DNA of 56,547 nt from an uncultured Fibrobacter sp. Its GTDB lineage: Bacteria; Fibrobacterota; Fibrobacteria; Fibrobacterales; Fibrobacteraceae. Made by a program: the position numbers and the translations under genes. Where the stretch lies: positions 1 through 56,547 of the forward strand of contig CAMJQW010000012.1 of NCBI GenBank assembly GCA_946408125.1, given 5' to 3'. The notes beneath the pieces were generated by a model. It ran no database searches. It saw nothing but the letters and a program-made list of their open reading frames with translations, and had not been told where the DNA came from. Positions 33,522-41,900 of this stretch are shown here, one piece after another; position 1 is the first letter of the stretch, and every line of letters begins with the position of its first letter.

Positions 33522-33550
33522 ATTATAGAATATTAGTCCAGGTTTGTCAA
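33522..33550 (-). promoter_or_regulatory. Consensus promoter of tRNA-Gly
   Basis: On the minus strand, TTGACA (33545-33550), a 17-bp spacer and TATAAT (33522-33527), a perfect sigma-70 promoter 12 bp before the tRNA. Confidence 0.85.
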
Positions 33551-34618
33551 GGGTCTTTGCAAAGAAAATATCAAAATTTCCTTTTTTCGGCCCCTTAATT
33601 CGAAATACCCTTCCTTTTTGCTCAAATAATCGTGCGGGAACGGCTTGGGGAGGATAGAGAACAGCTCCTCGGAAACCAGGAATTCCTGACCCAGCTTGGT
33701 ACACAGGTGCTGGATCCTTGAGGTCGTGTTCAGCACGTCGCCGTGGTAGGCCATCTCGCTGCCGAAGTTCCCGACCTCGGTCGCGATGACCTTTCCGCAG
33801 TGCGCCCCCGCCTTGAAACTCGGCACGACCCCGTAACGCCGGAGGAACTTGCGCTTCGTTTTTTCCAGGCATTCGGTAAAGTCGTAAAACAGGTTGACGG
33901 GGCGCGCTTTGTGCAGGCACTTGGACGTCTTCCAGGTAATGAAAACGCCGTCGCCCGCAATCTGGTAGATTTCCCCGCGGTTCTCTTCGCAGCAATTCGA
34001 GAGCAACTTGTAGTAATCCTTCAGGAAGCTGCTGTAGGTGACGTGCCCCAGTTCTTCCGCGATGGCGGTGGACTTGCGGATGTCGATGAACATGAATACC
34101 AGGTCCTCTTCTGTCGGATCCTGGTATTTGCCGAGGAGCGTGTTCACGAATACGCGCGTCCCGAATTTCTTGTGTACGGAGCGGATGAACGTAATCAGGT
34201 GCCCGAGGAAGAACAGCACGATAATCAGCGACTGGATGCTGGAATCCTTGAATGCGTCGGCGAGCCGCAAGAAATTTTCCTCGGAGACGAGTCCGCCGGA
34301 GTCCGTGCTGTTCCACAGCAGGACGCACAGCACCAGGCTTGAACAGATACTGCATATGAAGAACGCCGAGCGGACCAGCAGGGCGATGAATGCCGAGCGG
34401 TGGTCCGCGTCGTCCTGGAGGATGACGACGTCGTATATCCCGTGGGAAAGCCCCATGAAAATCGAAAACTGCAGCATGAACAGTACGATCTCGCTATTTA
34501 CGACATCCTTGAGGCCGTGTTGAATGAGGAAAGTAAATCCGAGGATTGCGATTATCCAGCTTGCCAGGTAATAGCAGATGGCCTTGAACTTACGCTGTGT
34601 GAGACGTGTCATAGCCAT
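33533..34618 (-). CDS. Membrane-bound class III nucleotide cyclase
   Basis: A 361-residue protein with four predicted membrane helices (about 10-155) and a class III cyclase domain (about 170-355). Metal aspartates lie in FMFIDIRKST and AGDGVFITW. The transition-state pair is in GDVLNTTSRI (Asn, Arg). The adenine-selecting Lys (here Q of YQIAGD) and Asp (here Ala/Tyr of MAYHG) are not the classical residues, so product (cAMP or another cyclic nucleotide) is uncertain. It starts 3 bp after a small membrane-protein gene and is presumably its partner. The tRNA-Gly promoter overlaps the 3' end. Confidence 0.85.
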   Translation of the reverse strand: MAMTRLTQRKFKAICYYLASWIIAILGFTFLIQHGLKDVVNSEIVLFMLQFSIFMGLSHGIYDVVILQDDADHRSAFIALLVRSAFFICSICSSLVLCVLLWNSTDSGGLVSEENFLRLADAFKDSSIQSLIIVLFFLGHLITFIRSVHKKFGTRVFVNTLLGKYQDPTEEDLVFMFIDIRKSTAIAEELGHVTYSSFLKDYYKLLSNCCEENRGEIYQIAGDGVFITWKTSKCLHKARPVNLFYDFTECLEKTKRKFLRRYGVVPSFKAGAHCGKVIATEVGNFGSEMAYHGDVLNTTSRIQHLCTKLGQEFLVSEELFSILPKPFPHDYLSKKEGYFELRGRKKEILIFSLQRPLTNLD

Positions 34619-34621
34619 AGG

Positions 34622-34801
34622 TCAGTGGATAAAAAGCGGGAGAGACCAGATCATAATGACAAGGAATATGTCCTTGTAGGAATCTTCGAGGAGGAGGGTG
34701 GATGCGAGGAAGAAGGTGATGGTGCAAAGCGTCAAAAACAGAAACAGTGGAAGCCGTTTCTTCAGGTTTTCCTTGATTTTTTGACGTTTTTCGATATCCA
34801 T
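34622..34801 (-). CDS. Small two-helix membrane protein upstream of cyclase
   Basis: 59 residues: a charged N-terminus (MDIEKRQKIKENLKKR) and two hydrophobic segments (LPLFLFLTLCTITFFLAS; KDIFLVIMIWSLPLF). It ends 3 bp before the cyclase start, so the two are probably co-translated, and it may be a regulatory or stabilising subunit. A perfect 19-bp palindrome covers its start codon. No family recognised. Confidence 0.6.
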   Translation of the reverse strand: MDIEKRQKIKENLKKRLPLFLFLTLCTITFFLASTLLLEDSYKDIFLVIMIWSLPLFIH

Positions 34802-34812
34802 ACTATGGATAT
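34794..34812. promoter_or_regulatory. 19-bp perfect palindrome over a start codon
   Basis: ATATCCATACTATGGATAT is symmetrical around 34803 with 9-bp arms. It covers the ATG of the small membrane protein (34801) in the divergent interval before hemW. It could be an operator or an mRNA hairpin that hides the start. Confidence 0.45.
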
Positions 34813-34866
34813 AAATTAAATTTCCAGATATTGAAAGAAATTGAAAGGCGGAAACGGCAGGCGCGA

Positions 34867-36021
34867 ATGCTCGGATTGTACATCCATGTTCCTTTTTGCA
34901 AAAAAATCTGCGATTATTGCGATTTTTCGGCAATTTCTGTACCCGAATCGTACTATTTGGAATATTTGGATTTGGTTTCGAGCGAGTTGCGTAACTTCGC
35001 CGAGAAGCATCCCGGCGTCATGGAAAAAGTCGAGACGCTCTACGTGGGCGGCGGCACCCCGTCCGTGCTTTCTCCGGAGCTGATCTTGCGCTTGTACGGA
35101 GAACTGGGTTCGGTCGGAGTCCCGCTCAAGGCCCTGCGCGAATCGACCATGGAATTCAATCCGGAATCCTGCGACGACGAACGCGTTTCCGCGGCGCGCG
35201 AATGCGGCGTGGACCGCATAAGCGTTGGCATCCAGAGCTTTGACGAAAAACTGCTTGACCATATCGGCAGGAGTCACCGTGCGGGAACGGGCGAGTCGGC
35301 GCTAGACCTCCTGACCCGCATTCCGGGGCTCCGCGTGAATGCCGACCTCATGTTCAATCTGCCGGGGCAGGGTACGGAAATGTTCCTCCGCGACTTGCGT
35401 CATCTCCTGGAATTCCCGCTGGGTCACGTGAGCTTTTACGGCCTCAAGGTGGACCCGCACACGCTCCTTGGGCAGCGTGTTGCCCGCGGCGAGGATGTCG
35501 TTGACGAGGACCTTTATGCCCCGATGTACCGCGGTGGCGTGGAACTCCTTGAGAGTCAAGGAATTAGCCGCTACGAGACGTCGAATTTTGCGAGGACGGG
35601 GTGTGAAAGCCTGCATAACCTCAATTATTGGAGACGGGGCGAATACCTTGCTTTCGGGCCCGGCGCACACGGTTTTTTCGGGGGTGTACGCTACCATGCT
35701 CCCGAGAAATACGCTCCCTGGCGCACCTACGTGCGTACTGGATTTCCGGTGGGAATGCTTACCCTAGATCCGGTCGGAAAAAGCGAGGAACTCGCAGAAA
35801 TCGTGCAGCTTTCGCTGCGCATGCGGGAAGGACTCGATCTGGAAACGCTCCGTCGCCGCGGCTGGACGGTCCCCGAGGAGGTGCTTTCCAGGTGGGTCGG
35901 CGAGGGGTACATGGCCCGCCGCGGCACGCACGTCGCCCTGTCGGGCGACGGCTGGGTTTTCATGGACCGCATCGTCGAGGATGTCTACTGCAATTGCGTC
36001 CCGTATTCCAATTTGGAATAA
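34867..36021 (+). CDS. hemW: HemW-like radical SAM protein
   Basis: 384 residues from the ATG at 34867, where the family start motif MLGLYIHVPFC begins; an in-frame TTG at 34831 is less likely. The cluster motif is CKKICDYCDF (CxxxCxxC), followed by YVGGGTPS, the SAM-binding glycine motif. RISVGIQSF and NADLMFNLPGQ match HemW, as does the C-terminal FGPGAHGF. HemW proteins, long misannotated as coproporphyrinogen oxidases, bind heme and may traffic it to membrane enzymes; true HemN activity requires extra N-terminal residues not present here. Confidence 0.88.
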   Translation: MLGLYIHVPFCKKICDYCDFSAISVPESYYLEYLDLVSSELRNFAEKHPGVMEKVETLYVGGGTPSVLSPELILRLYGELGSVGVPLKALRESTMEFNPESCDDERVSAARECGVDRISVGIQSFDEKLLDHIGRSHRAGTGESALDLLTRIPGLRVNADLMFNLPGQGTEMFLRDLRHLLEFPLGHVSFYGLKVDPHTLLGQRVARGEDVVDEDLYAPMYRGGVELLESQGISRYETSNFARTGCESLHNLNYWRRGEYLAFGPGAHGFFGGVRYHAPEKYAPWRTYVRTGFPVGMLTLDPVGKSEELAEIVQLSLRMREGLDLETLRRRGWTVPEEVLSRWVGEGYMARRGTHVALSGDGWVFMDRIVEDVYCNCVPYSNLE

Positions 36022-36075
36022 GCCGTTTTGAAACCTTATTTATGGGGCTGTTCCGCCCATTTTGCTTAAAAAAGG

Positions 36076-36117
36076 TTACATTTTAAATGTAATTGTTCCC
36101 GAGAACAATTGTTTTTG
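36076..36117. promoter_or_regulatory. Two adjacent palindromes before the 930-residue protein gene
   Basis: TTACATTTTAAATGTAA (36076-36092) is an AT-rich 17-mer palindrome. AATTGTTC/GAACAATT (36091-36110, loop CCGA) follows at once and ends in GTTTTTG. The second could terminate the hemW transcript; the first looks like a protein-binding site for the gene starting at 36134. Confidence 0.45.
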
Positions 36118-36133
36118 TGCGTAGAGGTAAATT

Positions 36134-38926
36134 ATGTTCCATAGCTGTTGTCGCAGACTCTTGCTGACTTTCCTTTTGCCCGTCGTTATGGCGTCGGGTG
36201 CTTTTGCCGATGGGATTGATTGCAGGAACTACACGACGGCTACCGACCCGAGGTGCCTCTACTCGATTATCGAGGAATTCATGGGCATCCAGCTGTTTGT
36301 CGTTCCTGAGGGCGAAGACCCGAATGATATGAGCAAGGCCCTCAAGAACGTGGACTTCTACGTGTTCGCCCCGCTCGACGAGAACGATTCCGTCGAATAC
36401 GTCATGTGGAATACCCAGGATCCAATCAAAAACCGCGAGAAGATGAATTCCGGCGACGAAGGTTTCGTCATCGTCGGGGTGAAGGGGCTTTATCCGATTC
36501 ACAACGTTTCCATCGGTACGGCGACCAAGGACGACATGAGCGATGTCGCCGTCGTGCGTGTTTACAACTTCTATGCACCGACGGTGGAATACTGCCTCGA
36601 CGAAGAATGCAAGAAGGTCGTGTCGGACAAGACGATGAAGGAGATGAAGCTCGAGGTGGGCGATACGATAACGATCTATGCCCGCACCGTGGTTCCCGAA
36701 GGCCCGAAAGCCGGCGAGACGGAGCAGCTTACGAAGAGTTTCTACATCAATCCCGAGGGCGCGAGCAAGAACCTCCGCTTCCTCGACATGTCCGGCGCCA
36801 TGCTTCCGGAACGCCCGCTGGGTTACCAGCTGAACTTCGATAAAGGCCGCGCCTCGTTCAAGGTCACGACCGTCAAGAAGGTAACCGACGGCTCCACGTT
36901 CTTCCTGGACGCCTATCCGGATATAGCGGCCAATGGCGATACGAGCTTCATCGTGCATGAATCGTTCCCGGGTGGACTCCGCTTTGACGATCACGACATG
37001 CCGACCATCGACAGCGCGTTCGTGTTCGATACGAACGGCGACGGTGTCGGTGACAGCGTGGCCGTGTACTTTGGCGGCAATCTGGAATTCATCGACGTGA
37101 AGTCGTTTGAGCTCAGCTGGCCGGACAAGGAACACTTTACCGAATTCGGTGGCGACGAAACGCACAAGGGCAACCTCTACAGCCTCCGTGACGTGAAGAT
37201 GGCGGTATCGGGAGATTCCGCCCTGGGCTATGTCCAGGCCGATGTGGATGCTACCAATTCCGGCAAGTCTTCCACGGTCGGCCCCGCCGACCTCCAGGAC
37301 CGAATCGGGCCCGTCATCAAGGCCGCTTCCGTCATCAAGGGTAGCGGCAGTACGGATACGCTCGTGGTCCGCTTCAACAAGAGCATCGATACCTCGTGGA
37401 CCGAGGGCGAGGGCCTCGTGCTGAACGGGGATGCGTTCGCATCTGAGGCAATCATCAAGAAGGGTGACGTGTGGACGTTCGTCCTGGATACGGGCATCGT
37501 CTTTGCGGGAGACTCCCTGCAGATTGCTGTATCGTGCGCGAAGGGTGCATGCCCCGATGGACTTATCAAGGCTGCCGACGGGAACGAGACGGGCAAGAAC
37601 AATCCCGTGGAAGTCCAGAATGCCGGCCAGCTGTACGTGGATGACGAAAATAACGGCTACTACGACCGCGACGGCGACGGACGCATGGATAGCGCCTCGG
37701 TCGCGTTCGACAAGCCTATCAAGCCGGAAGACCTCAAGAACCTGGACGTGAAGCTCTACTGGCTCGATTCGAAGGGCGAGGTTGTGGAAATCCTGCTCGA
37801 GAATCTGGATTCCCTCGTGGAGGCGGGCGTTGTCACGCTCTATGACGACGGGAAGATTCTCGGCGTGAACTTGGATCCGGAAGAATACGATGTCAAGAAG
37901 ATGCTCACCAGCATCGACAAGAGCCTCTCCAAGTCCGGCAAGGATTACGGATACGCGGTCGTCGTGAACAAGGTGACCGTGGACGGCAAGACGAAGGAGA
38001 ATACGACGCGTCTCTCGATGAACGACCGCATTCCGCCGCAGATTACCGCTACGTTCCTGAGTCCTGAATCGTTCCAGAAGATGGAAGCCGACGAACTGGT
38101 GGTTACCTTCTCCGAGGCAATCGACTACAAGAACGCGGGTGACCTCTCCGAGGCGTTCCTGTTCAGCGGAGACGGCCTCGGCGGCTGGAAGGGCATCGAC
38201 ATGGATAACGTGGAGTGGGCCGACGACGGGAAGTCCGTCACGCTCCGTATGGAAGTCGGCGACGAACTCGACAAGCGTATGAATCCTGCCGATTATATCC
38301 GCTTCAACGAAAGTTACAAGGGATTCAAGGATGCGTCCGGCAATGGCGTGTTCAAGGAACCGCTTGTGGTGATGCTGCAGGGCGACCCGCGCGTGCTCGC
38401 GAAGACGACCGCGCTTGCGACGAAGGATTTCGCGGACCTGCTTTCGGACAAGAAGGACTTTACCGTGAGGTTCGTACCTGCGGATTCCTCGCTTACCGAC
38501 GAAATGAAGATGTCGCTCGGTGTGCTGATGAACATCGGCTTCTCGACGGTGATGGCGAAGGATTCTACGGGCAAGGATGTCCCGGACCTCGAAAAGATTG
38601 GCCTCTCGTGGGAAATGTACGTGTATACGAATCTGGGCGGTTACGTCGCGAGTTCTTCGGGCGAAATCTATTGCAACGATTCTTACTTCAATCCCGAAGG
38701 CAAGATTGGCAAGGAAGAAGGCAACTGCCTCGAGAATCCGAAAAAACTTTATTTCCGCTGGAACATGCGCAGCGAGAACGGCCGCAAGGTGGGCATCGGT
38801 GTCTACCTTGCGAAGTTCAAGGTGAAGGTGTTCGGTGCGAAAGATTCATTCGAGTATGAAAGGTACTACAACTGGGGCGTCAAGGCGGGCAAGAACGGGC
38901 TCAACTTGAAGGACCTCGGGAAATAG
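36134..38926 (+). CDS. Large secreted multi-domain surface protein (930 residues)
   Basis: A signal peptide (LLLTFLLPVVMASGAFA) is followed by tandem Ig-like units. Several show SbsA/Big_5-type strands (KAASVIKGSGSTDTLVVRFN; DELVVTFSEAIDYKN). Units are introduced by DxDGDG calcium-loop-like motifs (DTNGDGVGDS, DRDGDGRMDS). The C-terminal about 110 residues end WNMRSENGRKVGIGVYLAKF, like the FlgD-type Ig fold used as a cargo tail. It is probably an exported adhesin or scaffold on the cell surface; no catalytic motif is visible. The next gene, 20 bp on, encodes a related protein. Confidence 0.75.
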   Translation: MFHSCCRRLLLTFLLPVVMASGAFADGIDCRNYTTATDPRCLYSIIEEFMGIQLFVVPEGEDPNDMSKALKNVDFYVFAPLDENDSVEYVMWNTQDPIKNREKMNSGDEGFVIVGVKGLYPIHNVSIGTATKDDMSDVAVVRVYNFYAPTVEYCLDEECKKVVSDKTMKEMKLEVGDTITIYARTVVPEGPKAGETEQLTKSFYINPEGASKNLRFLDMSGAMLPERPLGYQLNFDKGRASFKVTTVKKVTDGSTFFLDAYPDIAANGDTSFIVHESFPGGLRFDDHDMPTIDSAFVFDTNGDGVGDSVAVYFGGNLEFIDVKSFELSWPDKEHFTEFGGDETHKGNLYSLRDVKMAVSGDSALGYVQADVDATNSGKSSTVGPADLQDRIGPVIKAASVIKGSGSTDTLVVRFNKSIDTSWTEGEGLVLNGDAFASEAIIKKGDVWTFVLDTGIVFAGDSLQIAVSCAKGACPDGLIKAADGNETGKNNPVEVQNAGQLYVDDENNGYYDRDGDGRMDSASVAFDKPIKPEDLKNLDVKLYWLDSKGEVVEILLENLDSLVEAGVVTLYDDGKILGVNLDPEEYDVKKMLTSIDKSLSKSGKDYGYAVVVNKVTVDGKTKENTTRLSMNDRIPPQITATFLSPESFQKMEADELVVTFSEAIDYKNAGDLSEAFLFSGDGLGGWKGIDMDNVEWADDGKSVTLRMEVGDELDKRMNPADYIRFNESYKGFKDASGNGVFKEPLVVMLQGDPRVLAKTTALATKDFADLLSDKKDFTVRFVPADSSLTDEMKMSLGVLMNIGFSTVMAKDSTGKDVPDLEKIGLSWEMYVYTNLGGYVASSSGEIYCNDSYFNPEGKIGKEEGNCLENPKKLYFRWNMRSENGRKVGIGVYLAKFKVKVFGAKDSFEYERYYNWGVKAGKNGLNLKDLGK

Positions 38927-38946
38927 GACCTTTGGAGGATATGGCT

Positions 38947-41900
38947 ATGAAAAAGATGACCTATATCGCGATGCTTGTCCTGGCGTATGCCGGCATGGCA
39001 AGTGCGGCTGAAACGCCCGCACACATCGACCCTCCGGCAAACCCTGCTGTCGGTATTTGGATTCAGCAGGTTGGCGATATCGTGCCCCACGCGAGCACGA
39101 GGGCTACCTTGTATTATACGAAGTATTCGAACTACGATTACGATGCGGTCAAGAGCCTCAAGTATTACTATGATGGTGCCGGTTACCTGCAGTTGTTGCA
39201 GAAGGATACCATTTGCGGCAGGAACAACGGGATGGCCGGTGCCGACGGTATCGTGCACCATCCGGATGGCAGCCTGATTGTTGCTGCGCAGGGAAAGAGC
39301 GCTTCCAAGGCGGTTCACAAGATTCGCAAGGAGGGCGGCAATTCCTGCTTGATAAAGTCCGCTACGACATCGGAAGGCGTATGGCACTTGATGAGTGATC
39401 CTTCGGGAAAGTACGTGTGGGCGGCAGGTATTCCGGGCAAACTGCATAGGATTTATATCGGTGCTGATGCTCCGGATCAATTCGATTCGCAGGGTTACAA
39501 CGTGACGCTGTCCGGAACAGGTCGAGCGGATCATAATAGTATGTCGACGCTTATTTGGGATAGTGAAGGAAACGCTTTCTTTACCCGTTCTGATTACCGT
39601 GGTGGCGGATGTGAGCGATATGATCACACGGAAGGTGGCGTAGGTTATGATTTTAGACTATGTACCGAAAAAGAAAGGAAAGATGAGGCTGCAAAGGCTT
39701 ATTTCGGCTATATCTATGATACGGTCAATGTATATGTAGGAAATAATGCGGATGCCAATACTTATCGCGCCCCTGTCGGTGATTCGGCTATTGTGACATT
39801 AAAAACGAGAATCCTGATTGATTCCCTGGAAGGGGCGCATGGTGGTACATACGACCCGTATTCCAATACAATTTTTGTTTTCGGCGGTGCACGCATTGTG
39901 CAGATCAAGCCCTATAAGGAAAATGGTGAGATGAAGGCGAAGGTGGTCGCCTATATCGATTTGCGCGATTATTTCTTTGATGAGTCGTATGGTTCCCTTA
40001 CGGAACCCCGCACGAACGACCATGTAGGCTGGCGTCTGGACCAGGGTACGGTTGACGGTATGGGCCACCTGTTCGTAGCGAGCAACACGGGGCACCTCGT
40101 TTTTGTGGACTACGCGGCGAACCCCCTCAAGCAGATTAACGACAACGTTCTCGTGCACTTGCAGTGGATCGATAACTACCTCGATGACCTGGCTCCGCTT
40201 TCGGGTGTGGGCGTCATCAGGACCGGAGCTGAATCCGGCGAGGATACCGAGATGTCGAGCGGCATGCACTACAGCTGCTCCATGGTCCAGTATTCCTCCA
40301 GCAGCGAAGCGAATAGCTCCGGCGGCACGAATAATTCTTCGGGCGGCACGAACAATTCCTCCAGCTCTGGCAAGTCTTCGAGCTCCGCGAAGTCCTCGAG
40401 TTCTGGCCCTGTGCTGTACTCGTCCGGCAATACGAACGGCAGCTCCGGCAGCAACGGCTCGAGCGGAAGCACCGGCAATTCCTCGGGCAGCAACAACGGC
40501 TCGAGCGGAAGCACCGGCAATTCCTCGGGCAGCAACAACGGTTCGAGTGGAAGTACCGGCAACTCCTCTGGTGGCAACAACAATGGTTCGAGTGGAAGTA
40601 CGGGTAATTCCTCCGGTGGCAATAACACTGGCAATTCCTCCAGCAGCGGCAACCAGGGCTCCGGTAACGATATCGTGCTTAACTCCAGTTCTTCCAGGAG
40701 CTATGCCGGCTTTACGGATTACGACCTGAGCAGCAACAGTGGCTTCGACTTCTATCCATCTCAGGATAAGTTCGATGACGGTGACGACATTGTCTCGGAA
40801 ACCTCCGTGCTCATTCCGGTCGATACAGCGAAGGGAACTCCGGGTACGGTGACGATCGGCGACAATACCTACCTCGTGGTGGATAATCCGAAGGGCATTC
40901 AGCTTGATCTCCGCTACAATTCCAATATCGACTCGGCACAAGTCGGCCAGGTGGTCGCCATTACGCTCGATTCCGCGAAGGTCGCGGAGCTCTTCGGAAC
41001 TACGGCGGATTCGCTCACGTTCGCGACGGCTTCCGACCTCACACTCATCGATCCGTCCAAGCCTAACCCGACGGATACGCTCAAGGTGGCGAACGACGGC
41101 TCCGTGACGATCTGGGTCACGACGACAACGCCGGTGGACGGCGGTACCATCATCGTCGTCGGTCCCGACGGCAGGGTCGTCATTATCGACAACATCAACT
41201 TCTATGACCCGATTCCGGATGCCGATAAGGGCTACATCAAGGATTCCGACGGAGACGACAAGCTCGACTTCCTCGAGATTGTCCTGAAGGATACGCTTGA
41301 AGCGGGATTGAGTGTCTACTCCGTCGCGCTTGTCGTGAACGGCGATACGCTCCCTGCGGAAGATGTCCCGGAACTCGGTTCGACGACCATGTACGTGAAC
41401 TCCTATGAATCCAAGAAGGTGAATACGATTTCCCTGAGTGTCGCCGATCTGAAGATTCCCGAGAAGTTCCCGAAGGACGCTTACGCGATTATCACTTACT
41501 CGAATGCCGATGGAACGCATTACGAGCGTACCGCACCTGTTGTGGAAGTGGGTAGCCGCATCATCGAATCCGCACAGGCCATCCGCAACAAGCACGGCAA
41601 GGATTCCCTGTTCATCAAGTTCAATGTCGACTTGATTCCGGCGGACCTCGCCGAACCGGAAATGCTCGTGATGCTCAAGCAGAAGGCCAAGCGCTTCGGC
41701 TTTGTCGGCCAGATTTCCAATGTCTACATGCCGACCAAGAACATCATCATCCTGGTGGGTGATTCCCTCGGTCTCCTCGGCGACATGAAGGACAGCGTTT
41801 CTCTGCACCCGTCTGTGCAGTTCCAGAACCTGCCTTACATCACCTCCGATGAATACGACCGTGAAGTTCCTGTCGATGTGATGGATCGCTTGCCTGCGGT

